Source: Clostridium sp. chh4-2 (GTDB taxonomy: Bacteria > Bacillota > Clostridia > Lachnospirales > Lachnospiraceae). From it: a stretch of 64,000 nt of DNA. Shown here piece after piece: positions 8,652 through 17,969 of the stretch (within the stretch, counting starts at the first letter, position 1; every line of letters begins with the position of its first letter). The stretch lies in NCBI RefSeq assembly GCF_002899675.1, contig NZ_PKUU01000013.1, forward strand, positions 110,315 through 174,314, in the 5' to 3' direction. The translations under genes were made by a program, and so were the position numbers. Below the pieces are notes generated by a model. That model was given only the letters and a program-made list of their open reading frames with translations. It searched no databases and was not told the origin of the DNA.

Positions 8652-10058
8652 TTGGGAAAAGAAACGATTAAAAAATGTTTGGAGGAAGAGAGACAAGTAC
8701 TTGAAAAGATGGCTCTTGATATCTGGGAACGGCCGGAAGCCGGATTCAGGGAACATTTTGCCAGCAGGCTGCAGATGGATTATCTGGCGGGAAAAGGGGC
8801 TGTGATTACAAATCCTGTCGGTAAGCTGGATACGGCTTTTGTGGCGGAATACGGAGAGGGACATCCCATTATCGGAATTCTGGGTGAATTCGATTCTCTG
8901 CCTGATCTGAGCCAGAAGGCAGGACTGAACTATAAAGAGCCTGTTAAGGAAGGGGAGAGAGGGCACGGATGCGGCCACAATCTGCTGGGTGTTGGAAGTA
9001 TCGCGGCCTTTGTATCCCTGATGGAAACCATGAAACAGGAAGGCATTACAGGTACGGTCCGTTATTACGGCTGTCCTGCGGAAGAAAATCTGGCCGGAAA
9101 ATCCTTTATGGCAAAAGCAGGAGTGTTCGACGATCTGGACTGCTGTCTGAGCTGGCATCCGTCAGGGGAAGACGGGGCCGGATATTCCAACAACACCGCA
9201 TTGGAAACGATGGATTTTTATTTTACGGGTATTGAAGCCCATGCGGGCGCCAATCCTCATCTGGGGCGCAGTGCACTGGATGCGGTGGAACTGATGAATG
9301 TGGGCTGCAACTATCTGAGAGAGCATATCATACCTTCCGCCAGAGTCCATTACATAATCACGGACGGAGGAAGGGCGGTCAACATCGTGCCCGGAAAAGC
9401 TGCGGTGCGGTATGCGGTCCGCGCGCCCAAGGTGGAGCAGATGCTGGATATTGCAGAACGGCTGAACGATATTTCAAAGGGAGCCGCTCTGATGACGGGA
9501 ACAACGGTTAAGCGTGTGATCACAAGCATTTACCACAACCGCCTTCCCAATGCGGCTCTTGCCGATCTGGCCTATGAAAACTTCCTGACGGCATCGCCCT
9601 GCGAGTATACGGAAGAGGAACTGGCGTTTGCGGATTCCATGGCGGCCGCCTATCCCCCGGGAACCGTGGAGCGGGTGGTAAAAGGTTACGGCGTGGATAT
9701 GAGCGAGGTAAAACACAATCTGCTTCCGCGTCCGGTCAAGATGGGAAGCAAGGAGAAGATAGGCGGAGGCTCCACCGATGTGGGCGATGTGTCCTGGATT
9801 ACGCCGACTCTCAATATGACTGCGGTCTGCTGTCCTGTGATGGTAAACGGGCACACCTGGCAGGGCACTTCCTGCTACGGAACCAGCTTTGCCGCTAAGG
9901 GGATGATACGGGCAGGAGAAGTTCTGGCGGCTACGGCCTATGACCTGATGACGGATAAAAAAGAGGTGCTTGCCAAGGCAAAAGAGGAATGGGAACACGA
10001 TAAAAACGGCCAAAGCTATGTGCCGATCCCTGACGATATGGAACCGTATTACGATTGA
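8652..10058 (+). CDS. M20-family amidohydrolase, AbgB-like (first of tandem pair)
   Basis: 468 residues from a TTG at 8652. This start is preferred to ATG 8619 because SD 'aggagagg' precedes it and the first residues (GKETIKK) align with the MGKERIQ start of the next gene. M20 metal motifs: GHGCGHNLLGVG, YGCPAEEN and GGGSTDVGDVSWITPT. The lid segment is IEAHAGANPHLGRSALDAVE. It is clearly a paralogue of the gene starting 24 bp downstream and more distant from the divergent one. Cytoplasmic amidase of a probable peptide-like or acyl-amino-acid catabolic operon with the APC permease at 11516. Confidence 0.9.
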   Translation: MGKETIKKCLEEERQVLEKMALDIWERPEAGFREHFASRLQMDYLAGKGAVITNPVGKLDTAFVAEYGEGHPIIGILGEFDSLPDLSQKAGLNYKEPVKEGERGHGCGHNLLGVGSIAAFVSLMETMKQEGITGTVRYYGCPAEENLAGKSFMAKAGVFDDLDCCLSWHPSGEDGAGYSNNTALETMDFYFTGIEAHAGANPHLGRSALDAVELMNVGCNYLREHIIPSARVHYIITDGGRAVNIVPGKAAVRYAVRAPKVEQMLDIAERLNDISKGAALMTGTTVKRVITSIYHNRLPNAALADLAYENFLTASPCEYTEEELAFADSMAAAYPPGTVERVVKGYGVDMSEVKHNLLPRPVKMGSKEKIGGGSTDVGDVSWITPTLNMTAVCCPVMVNGHTWQGTSCYGTSFAAKGMIRAGEVLAATAYDLMTDKKEVLAKAKEEWEHDKNGQSYVPIPDDMEPYYD

Positions 10059-10082
10059 CAGGATTTTTAGGATGAGGATTAT

Positions 10083-11492
10083 ATGGGAAAAGAACGGATT
10101 CAACATTATATAGAAATGCACAGGGCCGCATTGGAGGAAATGACGCTGGATATCTGGAAACACCCGGAAGGTGGCTTTCGGGAAAAGCGGACGGCCGCAG
10201 TACAGGCGGAATATCTGAAACGTCTGGGAGCTCGGGTAACATTTCCCGTTTCCTGTGCGCCCACCGCATTTGTGGCGGAATACGGGAGCCAAAAACCGGT
10301 AATCGGCTTTCTGGGCGAACTGGATGCCCTGCCGGGATTCAGCCAGAAAGTGAGCGCCAGGAAGGAACCTTTAGAGGAAGGCGCCTATGGCCACGCCTGC
10401 GGCCATAACCTGCTTTCCTGCGGATCTTTGGCCGGATTTGCGGCGGTGATGGAAGTGATGAGGGAAGAAGGAATACCGGGTACGGTCAGATATTACGGGT
10501 GTCCGGCGGAGGAGAGTTTCGGCGGCAAGACATTTATGGCAAGGGAAGGGCTGTTTGACGATGTGGACTGCTGTATGAACTGGCATCCGTCAGGGGACGA
10601 CGCCGTGGCGCTGACCCAGTCCAGCGCATTCGAGCTGCTGGAGTTTTATTTTACAGGCACTGAGGCCCATGCGGGAGCCAATCCCCATCTGGGAAGAAGC
10701 GCTCTGGACGCGGTGGAGCTGATGAATGTGGGCGCAAATTATCTGAGAGAACATGTGATAAGCGCGGCCCGCATCCAGTATATCATCACGGACGGCGGAA
10801 AAGCGGTTAATATCGTCCCGGGAAAGGCCTCCGTCCGGTATGCGGTGAGAGCGCCTCAGATCGGACAGCTTCAGGAGATTGTTGCCCGGCTGGCGGATGT
10901 TTCTAAAGGAGCGGCCATGATGACCGGAACAACTGTGCAATATCAGGTGAAGAGCATTTACCACAACCGGCTGCCAAATTATGCTCTCAGCGATCTGGTT
11001 TACGATAATCTGAAGGAATGTCCGTGGCCGGAATACACAAAAGAGGAGTTAAAGCTGTTTGACGACCTGGCGGCCACTTACCCGGAAGGCACGCTGAAAC
11101 AGGTCTGTGAAGGGCATGGAGTATCGCCGGACGAGGTGACCCACTCCATGCTTCCAAAGCCGCTGAGGCGGGGAAATAAGTCCGTTACGGTAGGCGGTTC
11201 CACCGATGTGGGAGACGTATCCTGGATCACACCGACTGTAAACTTAACCGTGACCTGCTGTCCGGTGATGGTAAACGGACACAGCTGGCAGGCGTGTGCG
11301 GCGTATGGAAGCACGGCGGCGGCCAAAGGTATGACAAGGGCGGGACAGATTATGGCGGCATCCGCTTATGATCTGCTCACGGACAGAAAAGATGTGATCG
11401 AAGCCGCAAAAAAAGAACTTGAGGAGGATAAGGGAGAAAGAAGTTATACGCCGATTCCGGCGGATATGGTTCCGTCGTATGATGAGGATTAA
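10083..11492 (+). CDS. M20-family amidohydrolase, AbgB-like (second of tandem pair)
   Basis: 469 residues, co-directional and 24 bp after its paralogue. Same landmarks: YGHACGHNLLSCGS, YGCPAEESFGG, TEAHAGANPHLGRSALDAVE and GGSTDVGDVSWITPTVNL. The pair could form a heteromer, as AbgA/AbgB do, or act on related substrates. The gene is followed after 23 bp by an amino-acid permease, making a transport-plus-hydrolysis operon. Substrate unknown. Confidence 0.9.
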   Translation: MGKERIQHYIEMHRAALEEMTLDIWKHPEGGFREKRTAAVQAEYLKRLGARVTFPVSCAPTAFVAEYGSQKPVIGFLGELDALPGFSQKVSARKEPLEEGAYGHACGHNLLSCGSLAGFAAVMEVMREEGIPGTVRYYGCPAEESFGGKTFMAREGLFDDVDCCMNWHPSGDDAVALTQSSAFELLEFYFTGTEAHAGANPHLGRSALDAVELMNVGANYLREHVISAARIQYIITDGGKAVNIVPGKASVRYAVRAPQIGQLQEIVARLADVSKGAAMMTGTTVQYQVKSIYHNRLPNYALSDLVYDNLKECPWPEYTKEELKLFDDLAATYPEGTLKQVCEGHGVSPDEVTHSMLPKPLRRGNKSVTVGGSTDVGDVSWITPTVNLTVTCCPVMVNGHSWQACAAYGSTAAAKGMTRAGQIMAASAYDLLTDRKDVIEAAKKELEEDKGERSYTPIPADMVPSYDED

Positions 11493-11515
11493 AAAAGATT
11501 TGGAGGGAAATACAT

Positions 11516-12877
11516 ATGAGTGAAAAACTGTCGTCAACAAAAGACTTAAAACGGGTACTGGGTAAGAAAGAGCTGATGGGCATTGCCATCGGAAGCATTA
11601 TCGGATCGGGTATTATGGTTCAGATGGGAACCGGTATTGCGCTTACAGGAAGGTCTGCCAACATCGCATTCCTGATTTCTACATTTTTTACGATCTGCAA
11701 CCTGATACCTATGATTTTTGTATCCAGCTGCCTGCGTTTCCGGGGCGGTGACTATACGCAGATCGGGCTTTTTGCGGGAGAAAAATTCTCCGGCGCTTAT
11801 ACAATCGTTTATATCTTTAAAAATATTACAATCGCCATGTTTGCATTGTCGTTTGCGGATTATTTTCTGTCCCTGTTTCCGGGACTGCCGCATATGGCTG
11901 TGGCCATCGGCGTGGCAACCATTTTCTTTATCCTGAACTTTTTCGGAGTCAACATCATGGCTAAGGTTCAGAACCTGATGGTAGGCGTGCTGTTGTTTGC
12001 GCTTCTGCTTTTTGTAGTGTTCGGAATGCCGCACGTGGATTTTGCAAATTATTTTTCCAATGCGGACGGCAACTTTATGACAGACGGAGTTCCCGGTATT
12101 CTTTCGGCGGCGGCGACCTTAGGTTTTGCAACCGGAGGTGCGAACATGATCTTCAGTTTGTCTGCGGAATGTAAAAACCCGAAAAAGGATATTCCGTTTG
12201 TACTGATCGCATCCACACTTTCCGTAGCTATATTATACGGCCTGATTGCAACCGTGGCTTCCGGCGTTCTTCCGGTAGACCAAGTGGCAGGAAAATCCCT
12301 GACCGTAGTTGCAGCAGAAATTTTCCCAAGACCGCTGTATTTATTCTTCATCGTAGGCGGAGCATTATTTGCAATTTCAACCACATTGAATTCCAAACTG
12401 GGTTCTGTTACAAAGCCTTTAATGCAGATGTGTGAAGACGGCTGGTTCCCGAAATCCTTAGCGGACCTGCATCCGAAATACCGTACTCCATGGAAGCTTC
12501 AGCTTCTTTTCTATGTGGTAACCATCATTCCGATCGTGACAGGATTTAAGATCAACCAGATCACAACCATCGTGTTGATTATCGGTTATTGCATTACAGC
12601 ATTAAATACCGTTATGTGTTTCAAGCTTCCTAAGATGTTCCCGGAAGCCTGGAAGAAATCCAATTTCCATATGCCGATGTACGCGTTCGGCGCACTGCTG
12701 TTCCTTTCACTGGGAGTGACCATCGTACAGTTCTACTCCAAGATGAGAGCCACAACCATTAAGATCGTGCTCTTGAATGTGATTACGATTGTGGTGGCAT
12801 TTATATTCGCCCACCTGCGCTTAAAATCCGGTAAAGCCAAACCCACCATCTCCTACGAGGTCGAGGACGAGGCGTAA
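11516..12877 (+). CDS. APC-superfamily amino-acid permease
   Basis: 453 residues with about 12 hydrophobic segments. The N-terminus has the APC signature GIAIGSIIGSGIMVQMGTG (unwound helix 1), and ANMIFSLSAECKNPKKDIPF is the conserved helix-6 to loop region. SD 'ttggagggaaatac' precedes the ATG. As last gene of the M20 operon it probably imports the amide substrate or exchanges it for a product. The stop lies 6 bp before the giant palindrome at 12884, which could also end transcription. Confidence 0.9.
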   Translation: MSEKLSSTKDLKRVLGKKELMGIAIGSIIGSGIMVQMGTGIALTGRSANIAFLISTFFTICNLIPMIFVSSCLRFRGGDYTQIGLFAGEKFSGAYTIVYIFKNITIAMFALSFADYFLSLFPGLPHMAVAIGVATIFFILNFFGVNIMAKVQNLMVGVLLFALLLFVVFGMPHVDFANYFSNADGNFMTDGVPGILSAAATLGFATGGANMIFSLSAECKNPKKDIPFVLIASTLSVAILYGLIATVASGVLPVDQVAGKSLTVVAAEIFPRPLYLFFIVGGALFAISTTLNSKLGSVTKPLMQMCEDGWFPKSLADLHPKYRTPWKLQLLFYVVTIIPIVTGFKINQITTIVLIIGYCITALNTVMCFKLPKMFPEAWKKSNFHMPMYAFGALLFLSLGVTIVQFYSKMRATTIKIVLLNVITIVVAFIFAHLRLKSGKAKPTISYEVEDEA

Positions 12878-12883
12878 GGTACG

Positions 12884-13276
12884 CATCGGCCCCATACCTT
12901 CAGCGGGGCGGGGACGTGAAACGGCGGCGGATGGGAGCTGGCCCCTTGGGTTCGCCGGATGTGGGGCGGGGCATCGGTCAAAATCGGTGACTGTCTCCAC
13001 GATGGAAGTGACTAAGCAAAAAAAGAGGAAAAACCGAAGGATCGCGCAAACTATGGTGAACTTTTTATAACTTCACCGCCGTGTGCGCTCGGATTCCGGC
13101 ATGGAGCGCCGGAATCCGCCTTCGGTTTTTCCTCTTTTTCTGCTAAGTCACTTCGAATCGTTACGAAAGCCACCGGTATTGACCGATGCCCCGCCCCGCA
13201 TTCGGCGAACCCAAGGGGCCGGCTCCCATCCGCCGCCGTTTCACGTCCCCGCCCCGCTGAAGGTATGGGGCCGATG
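12884..13276 (+). repeat. Giant two-headed palindromic element, copy 1
   Basis: A 393-bp inverted repeat. The outer arms (from 'catcggccccatacc' and ending in its complement at 13276) pair over some 75 bp. An asymmetric internal loop (about 12980-13010 against 13155-13180) is followed by AAGTGACTAAGCA against TGCTAAGTCACTT and by a stem of 'agaggaaaaaccgaagg' type. The top is a three-way junction with two hairpins: head 1 (13043-13088) contains the core gtgaactttttataacttc at 13056-13074, and head 2 (13091-13118) is GGATTCCGGC/GCCGGAATCC. The same architecture occurs in four other elements of the window. No convincing ORF. It lies between the permease and spo0A. Confidence 0.85.
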
Positions 13277-13570
13277 CTGCTGGTTGGCGGTGGGAAGGGA
13301 AAAAGAGTGGAGGGATGGCAAGGGGGGGGATAGGAGGAGAAAGAGAATTGTTTTTGTTATGGATGGGGTGGTTTTTCGTTTGTATAGATATGGGATAAAA
13401 TGCGACATTATTTTTGGAGGCGGGAGATTTTAAGTTTTCGTCAAAAAGTGCTATGATATTTGGTCGAATTTAATCTTTAACAATCTGTCGCCGGTGCCCT
13501 TGAAAACTGCTTTTCGGGAAAATCAGACGGCAGATGACGAAATGCGATAGGGGTAAAAATCCTGTCGGAA
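13277..13570. other. Non-coding stretch before spo0A
   Basis: A purine-rich G tract around 13310-13350 and AT-rich DNA. I see no gene. A partial 0A-like box (tggtcgaa, 13461-13468) is the only recognisable site. Confidence 0.4.
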
Positions 13571-13625
13571 TGTCGAATATTGCGACGGAATCACATTGCG
13601 GATTTTTAATTTCCGATACTATAAT
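13571..13625 (+). promoter_or_regulatory. spo0A promoter with 0A box
   Basis: A perfect 0A box TGTCGAA (13571-13577) lies just upstream of a sigmaA-like promoter, TTGCGG (13596-13601) and TATAAT (13620-13625), spacer 18 bp. In endospore formers Spo0A~P binds TGTCGAA, so autoregulation is likely. A weaker tggtcgaa is at 13461-13468. Confidence 0.6.
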
Positions 13626-13662
13626 CAGTGTACAAAAAGGAACAAACAGGAGGAATAGGAGT

Positions 13663-14469
13663 ATGGCAGAATTAAATATTGCAATTGCAGATGATAACCC
13701 ACAGACGTTAGAGGTGCTGTGTGATATACTGGAAGGGGAAGAGGGTTTTAATGTTGTTGGCCAGGCTGACAATGGAGAAGACGCTTATAACATGATTTTG
13801 AAAACAAAGCCGGATGTTGTTCTTATGGATATTATTATGCCGAGACTGGACGGAATATCTGTGATGGAAAAGGTGAAAAACAACGATTCTTTGAAGAAGT
13901 CGCCGTCGTTTATCATGGTGACTGCGGCCGGAAGTGAGAATATGACCGAAGAAGCGTTCCGCATGGGTGCATATTATTACATAATGAAACCATTTTCCAG
14001 AAAGATGATTGTCACAAAAGTGCGTCAGGTAGCGGAAAAGGGAAGAAAAGACAGAATGACCTGTCTGGAGAATAAACGGATTAAGCCGTATACGGATAAA
14101 TATGACTATATGGAGCAGAATCTGGAAAATGATGTCACAAAAATGCTTCATGAAATCGGCATCCCTGCGCATATTAAAGGATATCAGTATCTGAGAGATG
14201 CCATCGCAATCTCGGTTGCGGATCAGGAGATGCTCACATCCGTTACAAAAGTTTTGTATCCCAATATTGCCAAACAGCACCAGACTACGCCAAGCCGTGT
14301 GGAGAGGGCGATCCGCCATGCGATTGAGGTGGCGTGGAGCAGAGGTAAGATGGATACGATCAACGCAATTTTCGGTTATACGGTCAGCAATGGAAAAGGC
14401 AAACCTACGAATTCGGAATTCATCGCTTTGATTTCTGATAAAATCCGTTTGGACTATAAGAGATTATAA
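13663..14469 (+). CDS. spo0A: Sporulation master regulator Spo0A
   Basis: 268 residues from ATG 13663, preceded by 'caggaggaataggagt'; an upstream in-frame ATG at 13534 lies before the promoter and is rejected. Receiver domain 1-~125: acidic IADDN, phospho-Asp in [14 protein letters not shown], lysine in [10 protein letters not shown]. The C-terminal Spo0A DNA-binding domain includes [19 protein letters not shown] and the recognition helix region [20 protein letters not shown], which is diagnostic. It controls entry into sporulation in response to the phosphorelay or orphan kinases. spoIVB, commonly just upstream in Clostridia, is absent here. Confidence 0.97.
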   Translation: MAELNIAIADDNPQTLEVLCDILEGEEGFNVVGQADNGEDAYNMILKTKPDVVLMDIIMPRLDGISVMEKVKNNDSLKKSPSFIMVTAAGSENMTEEAFRMGAYYYIMKPFSRKMIVTKVRQVAEKGRKDRMTCLENKRIKPYTDKYDYMEQNLENDVTKMLHEIGIPAHIKGYQYLRDAIAISVADQEMLTSVTKVLYPNIAKQHQTTPSRVERAIRHAIEVAWSRGKMDTINAIFGYTVSNGKGKPTNSEFIALISDKIRLDYKRL

Positions 14470-14486
14470 CGATAAATTATCGTTTT
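14468..14486 (+). terminator. Short terminator overlapping the spo0A stop
   Basis: AACGATAA/TTATCGTT around a single A (14468-14484) followed by TT. The stem is AT-rich, so it is weak. Confidence 0.4.
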
Positions 14487-14575
14487 CCACTTCCTAAATT
14501 CTCAAAAATATTGTATACTATCCCTAATGAGAGTCTGCGTATCAGCGGCAGACCGTTGGCGAGGGAGGTTTTCGC

Positions 14576-16021
14576 ATGAAGAAGATATTGTTTATTGCTT
14601 CAGAAGCAGTGCCGTTTATTAAGACCGGAGGTTTGGCAGATGTAGTTGGTTCCTTACCCAAGTGTTTTGATAAAGAATATTTTGATGTTAGGGTTATGAT
14701 CCCTAAGTACTTGTGCATAAAAGAGGAATGGCGCAGCAAGATGAATTATATCAGCCATTTCTATATGGATTATATGGGACAGAGCAGATATGTTGGGATT
14801 TTGGAATATGTTCATGAGGGAATAACCTTCTATTTTATTGATAATGAGGGATATTTTAATGGACCAAAACCATACGGCGACTGGCTGTATGACCTTGAGA
14901 AGTTTTCCTTTTACTGTAATGCGGCGCTGTCGGCGCTTCCGGTAATCGGCTTTCAGCCGGATATCGTACACTGCCACGACTGGCAGACAGGGCTGATCCC
15001 TGTATATTTAAAGGACCGTTTCCGCGGCGGAGAATTTTTCCGCAATATGAAGTCTGTTTTGACCATTCATAATTTGAAATTCCAGGGTGTGTGGGATGTG
15101 AAGACCATTCAGAGGTTTTCCGGCCTTCCTGATTATTACTTTACTCCGGATAAACTGGAAGCATATAAAGACGGCAATATGTTAAAAGGCGGCATCGTTT
15201 TTGCGGATGCCATTACGACCGTCAGTGATACTTATGCAGAAGAGATTAAGATGCCGTTTTACGGCGAAGGCTTAGATGGGCTGATGAGAGCCCGTTCCAA
15301 CAGTCTCCGCGGCATTGTCAACGGCATTGATTACGATGAATTTAACCCGGAAACGGATGCCAGCATTGTCCAGAACTACAATGCGAAGACGTTCCGGAAA
15401 GAGAAGATCAAGAATAAATTAGCGCTTCAGGAAGAGCTTGGACTTCAGGTGGACGGAAAGAAATTTATGGTAGGAATCGTATCAAGGCTTACCGATCAAA
15501 AAGGTCTTGATTTGATTCAGTGCGTGATGGATGAGATGTGTACCGAAGACCTCCAGCTGGTTGTTTTAGGCACGGGAGATGAGAAGTACGAGAATATGTT
15601 CCGCCATTATGCGTGGAAGTACGGCGGCCGTGTTTCCGCCAATATCTACTATTCCGAACCGATGTCTCATAAGATTTATGCGGCGTGCGACGCATTTCTG
15701 ATGCCGTCCCTGTTTGAACCCTGCGGTTTAAGTCAGCTGATGGCTCTCAGATACGGCACGGTGCCGATCGTCAGGGAGACAGGCGGCCTGAAGGATACCG
15801 TTGATCCATACAATGAATTTGAAAGCACTGGAACAGGATTTTCATTTGCTAACTACAATGCTCATGAGATGCTTGCAAGCATTAATTATGCGAAACATGT
15901 TTATTATGATAAAAAACGCGAATGGAACAAGTTAATTGACCGCGGCATGGCAAAGGATTATTCATGGAATGCATCGGCCCTTAAATACCAGGAGCTGTAT
16001 GACTGGTTGATTGGATATTAA
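14576..16021 (+). CDS. glgA: Glycogen synthase (ADP-glucose)
   Basis: 481 residues, the usual GT5 length. The N-terminal KTGGLADVVGSLPK binds ADP-glucose, and the C-terminal PSLFEPCGLSQLMALRYGT and ETGGLKDTV are the second substrate-binding segment of GT-B enzymes. It elongates alpha-1,4-glucan. The start has 'gagggaggttttcgc'. The other glgBCDP genes are not adjacent, but a debranching enzyme lies at 50.9 kb. Probably co-transcribed with the HD hydrolase that follows after 18 bp. Confidence 0.96.
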   Translation: MKKILFIASEAVPFIKTGGLADVVGSLPKCFDKEYFDVRVMIPKYLCIKEEWRSKMNYISHFYMDYMGQSRYVGILEYVHEGITFYFIDNEGYFNGPKPYGDWLYDLEKFSFYCNAALSALPVIGFQPDIVHCHDWQTGLIPVYLKDRFRGGEFFRNMKSVLTIHNLKFQGVWDVKTIQRFSGLPDYYFTPDKLEAYKDGNMLKGGIVFADAITTVSDTYAEEIKMPFYGEGLDGLMRARSNSLRGIVNGIDYDEFNPETDASIVQNYNAKTFRKEKIKNKLALQEELGLQVDGKKFMVGIVSRLTDQKGLDLIQCVMDEMCTEDLQLVVLGTGDEKYENMFRHYAWKYGGRVSANIYYSEPMSHKIYAACDAFLMPSLFEPCGLSQLMALRYGTVPIVRETGGLKDTVDPYNEFESTGTGFSFANYNAHEMLASINYAKHVYYDKKREWNKLIDRGMAKDYSWNASALKYQELYDWLIGY

Positions 16022-16039
16022 TATATGAGAGGTTATAGG

Positions 16040-16594
16040 ATGATGCGGGAAGAGCGGAAGCGCGCGAAAGAGTGGGCTTCCGACGAATCCTGGGTGAAGC
16101 AAAAAAAATATGAGGATGATCCGGAATATCTTGACTGCGTACAGGATATTTTGGAAAATCCGGTATTTCATTCAATGGATCAGTTTATCCAGCATGGCAA
16201 TACTACCTGTAAGGCCCACTGCATTCAGGTGTCTTATATGAGTTATTGCATCTGCCGGAAGTTTAACTGGGATTACAGGCAGGCCGCAAGGGCTGCCTTG
16301 CTTCATGATCTGTTTCTATATGACTGGCACAGCCATGCCAGGGAGACGGGGAATCATTTTCACGGACTTACCCATCCGAGAGTGGCTATGGAGAACGCTT
16401 CCAGATATTTTAAACTTACGGAGATGGAGAAGAATATGATTCTCCGTCACATGTGGCCGCTGACACCTATCCCGCCGCGCAGCAGGGAAGGAATGTCCAT
16501 CGTTTATGCGGATAAATTCTGCGGAATGGCGGAGGTGGCGGTTCATGCGAAGCGCTGGATGGTTCATGCACTGCATCAGGGACATATTGCATAG
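16040..16594 (+). CDS. HD-domain phosphohydrolase
   Basis: 184 residues. ATG 16040 is chosen because 'gagaggttatagg' precedes it; ATG 16025 is also possible. An HD domain is visible: HCIQVSYMSYCIC, AALLHDLFLYDWH (the HD pair) and a later His in HGLTHPRVAMENA, ending with the YADKFCGMAE aspartate. Such small HD proteins of Lachnospiraceae are annotated as HD hydrolases of unknown substrate. It sits between glgA and the YuiD-like gene. Confidence 0.85.
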   Translation: MMREERKRAKEWASDESWVKQKKYEDDPEYLDCVQDILENPVFHSMDQFIQHGNTTCKAHCIQVSYMSYCICRKFNWDYRQAARAALLHDLFLYDWHSHARETGNHFHGLTHPRVAMENASRYFKLTEMEKNMILRHMWPLTPIPPRSREGMSIVYADKFCGMAEVAVHAKRWMVHALHQGHIA

Positions 16595-16625
16595 TACAGA
16601 CTGCTTTTGGATATAGGAGAAAACC

Positions 16626-17084
16626 ATGACTTTTTGGGAAGAGATACTGAGTAACCAGGTTTTAATCAGTGCGGTAACCGGATGGACGGTAGCGCAGGTA
16701 TTAAAAACCATCATTGATTTTGCGCTTAATAAATCGTTTTCGGCGGAGAGAATGGTTGGGTCCGGCGGAATGCCGAGTTCTCATTCGGCCACCGTCTGTG
16801 CGCTGACCACATCTACGGCTTATCAGTACGGGGTGAGTTCGTTTGAATTTGCGATCTGCTTTGTGTTGTCTGCGGTTGTTATGTATGATGCGATTGGCGT
16901 GAGACAGGAAACAGGGAAACAGGCAAAGCTGTTAAATATCCTTCTGGAACAGGATTTTTTGAAGTTGAGCAACGTGGAGTTCCAGCAGAAATTAAAGGAA
17001 TTTGTGGGACATACGCCTTTGCAGGTATTCGCAGGGGCAGTGCTTGGTATTTTGATCGCCCTTTTTATGAATTCGGTTTATTAG
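16626..17084 (+). CDS. Divergent PAP2 family protein (YuiD/DUF212)
   Basis: 152 residues with several hydrophobic helices. GSGGMPSSHSATVCAL is the conserved PSSH segment related to PAP2 phosphatases, and GVRQETGKQAKLLN is typical of the DUF212/YuiD family. Membrane-bound; enzymatic role not established for the family. It follows the HD gene by 31 bp with the SD 'ataggagaaaacc'. Confidence 0.88.
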   Translation: MTFWEEILSNQVLISAVTGWTVAQVLKTIIDFALNKSFSAERMVGSGGMPSSHSATVCALTTSTAYQYGVSSFEFAICFVLSAVVMYDAIGVRQETGKQAKLLNILLEQDFLKLSNVEFQQKLKEFVGHTPLQVFAGAVLGILIALFMNSVY

Positions 17085-17195
17085 ACGTTTGAGACGTTAA
17101 AAGGTCTTTTTTGTGTAAATTTAGGAGATCACAAACAACGGGAGGCTGAGCAGAAACAATTTGATTCTTTTTCGGGAATTGTAAGAAAAATTTCC

Positions 17196-17224
17196 TTGCA
17201 ATCCAGGTTTTTCTATATTATACT
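17196..17224 (+). promoter_or_regulatory. SigmaA-like promoter
   Basis: TTGCAA (17196-17201), 17-bp spacer, TATACT (17219-17224). The expected transcription start near 17231 leaves almost no leader for ATG 17240, supporting GTG 17264 as the next gene's start. Confidence 0.55.
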
Positions 17225-17263
17225 GAACCCGTTAAGAATATGTTAAGGAAAAGAGGGACAGCC

Positions 17264-17824
17264 GTGACCATATATCATATGATCAATTGGTTTTTTGCTT
17301 TCAGTCTTATGGGATATCTGTTAGAATGTGTGGTTTTAAGCTATGAGAATAAAACGCCGGTATTAAACAGGGGATTCGGGCATGGTCCTTTTTGCATCAT
17401 ATATGGTTTTGGAGCGATAGGCGCCTGCCTGCTCCTTCAGCCGTTTGCAGACCAACCGGTTAAGCTGTATCTTGCCAGCATGATAATGGCAACCACGATG
17501 GAGCTGATCACAGCCGGAATGATGATTCACCTGTTCGGTTCTTTTTGGTGGGACTACAGTAAGAAATCCTTTAATTACAAAGGAATTATCTGCCTGCAGA
17601 GCAGTTTGGCATGGGGATTTTTAGGAATTTTATTCTTCCGTTTCCTCAACGGTTTTGTACATAGCATGGTGGGGAATATCCCTTACGGCTATCAGAAAAG
17701 AGTAGCGCTTTTCCTGCTTTTGTACTATCTGGCGGATTTTACTTATACCATGAGACTGCAGTTAAAATCTTCCGATGAAGATGACGACGATACTCCTATG
17801 GTGGGGCGTTTGAAAATTTATTAG
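17264..17824 (+). CDS. CmpB-type putative ABC transporter permease
   Basis: 186 residues from GTG 17264 (SD 'aagaggg'; ATG 17240 is an in-frame alternative). Four to five hydrophobic helices. The N-terminal WFFAFSLMGYLLECVVLS and NRGFGHGPFCIIYGFGA are hallmarks of the ABC_trans_CmpB family, membrane proteins of unknown function common in Lachnospiraceae, despite the 'ABC transporter' label. The acidic C-terminal tail (SSDEDDDDTP) is cytoplasmic. Single-gene unit with its own promoter and terminator. Confidence 0.82.
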   Translation: MTIYHMINWFFAFSLMGYLLECVVLSYENKTPVLNRGFGHGPFCIIYGFGAIGACLLLQPFADQPVKLYLASMIMATTMELITAGMMIHLFGSFWWDYSKKSFNYKGIICLQSSLAWGFLGILFFRFLNGFVHSMVGNIPYGYQKRVALFLLLYYLADFTYTMRLQLKSSDEDDDDTPMVGRLKIY

Positions 17825-17844
17825 ATTTTTGGAAGTAAAAATCG

Positions 17845-17876
17845 GGGTGTCAGCCATTGCGGCTGATGCCCTTTTA
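17845..17876 (+). terminator. Intrinsic terminator
   Basis: GGGTGTCAGCC (17845-17855) pairs with GGCTGATGCCC (17861-17871) around a 5-nt loop, followed by TTTT. Ends the CmpB-like gene. Confidence 0.8.
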
Positions 17877-17969
17877 TGTTATTGTTTATAAGGAATAGAA
17901 TGCTCTGTAACGCGAAAAAACTGCCAATCGCAGAATTTGGCGGATGTGCAGAAGATTGAGAGGTTTGAG

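Noticed and set aside
13083..13433. 116-codon plus-strand frame after the APC permease
   Set aside because: It runs through the right arm of palindrome copy 1 and a G-rich tract; low-complexity translation and no SD.
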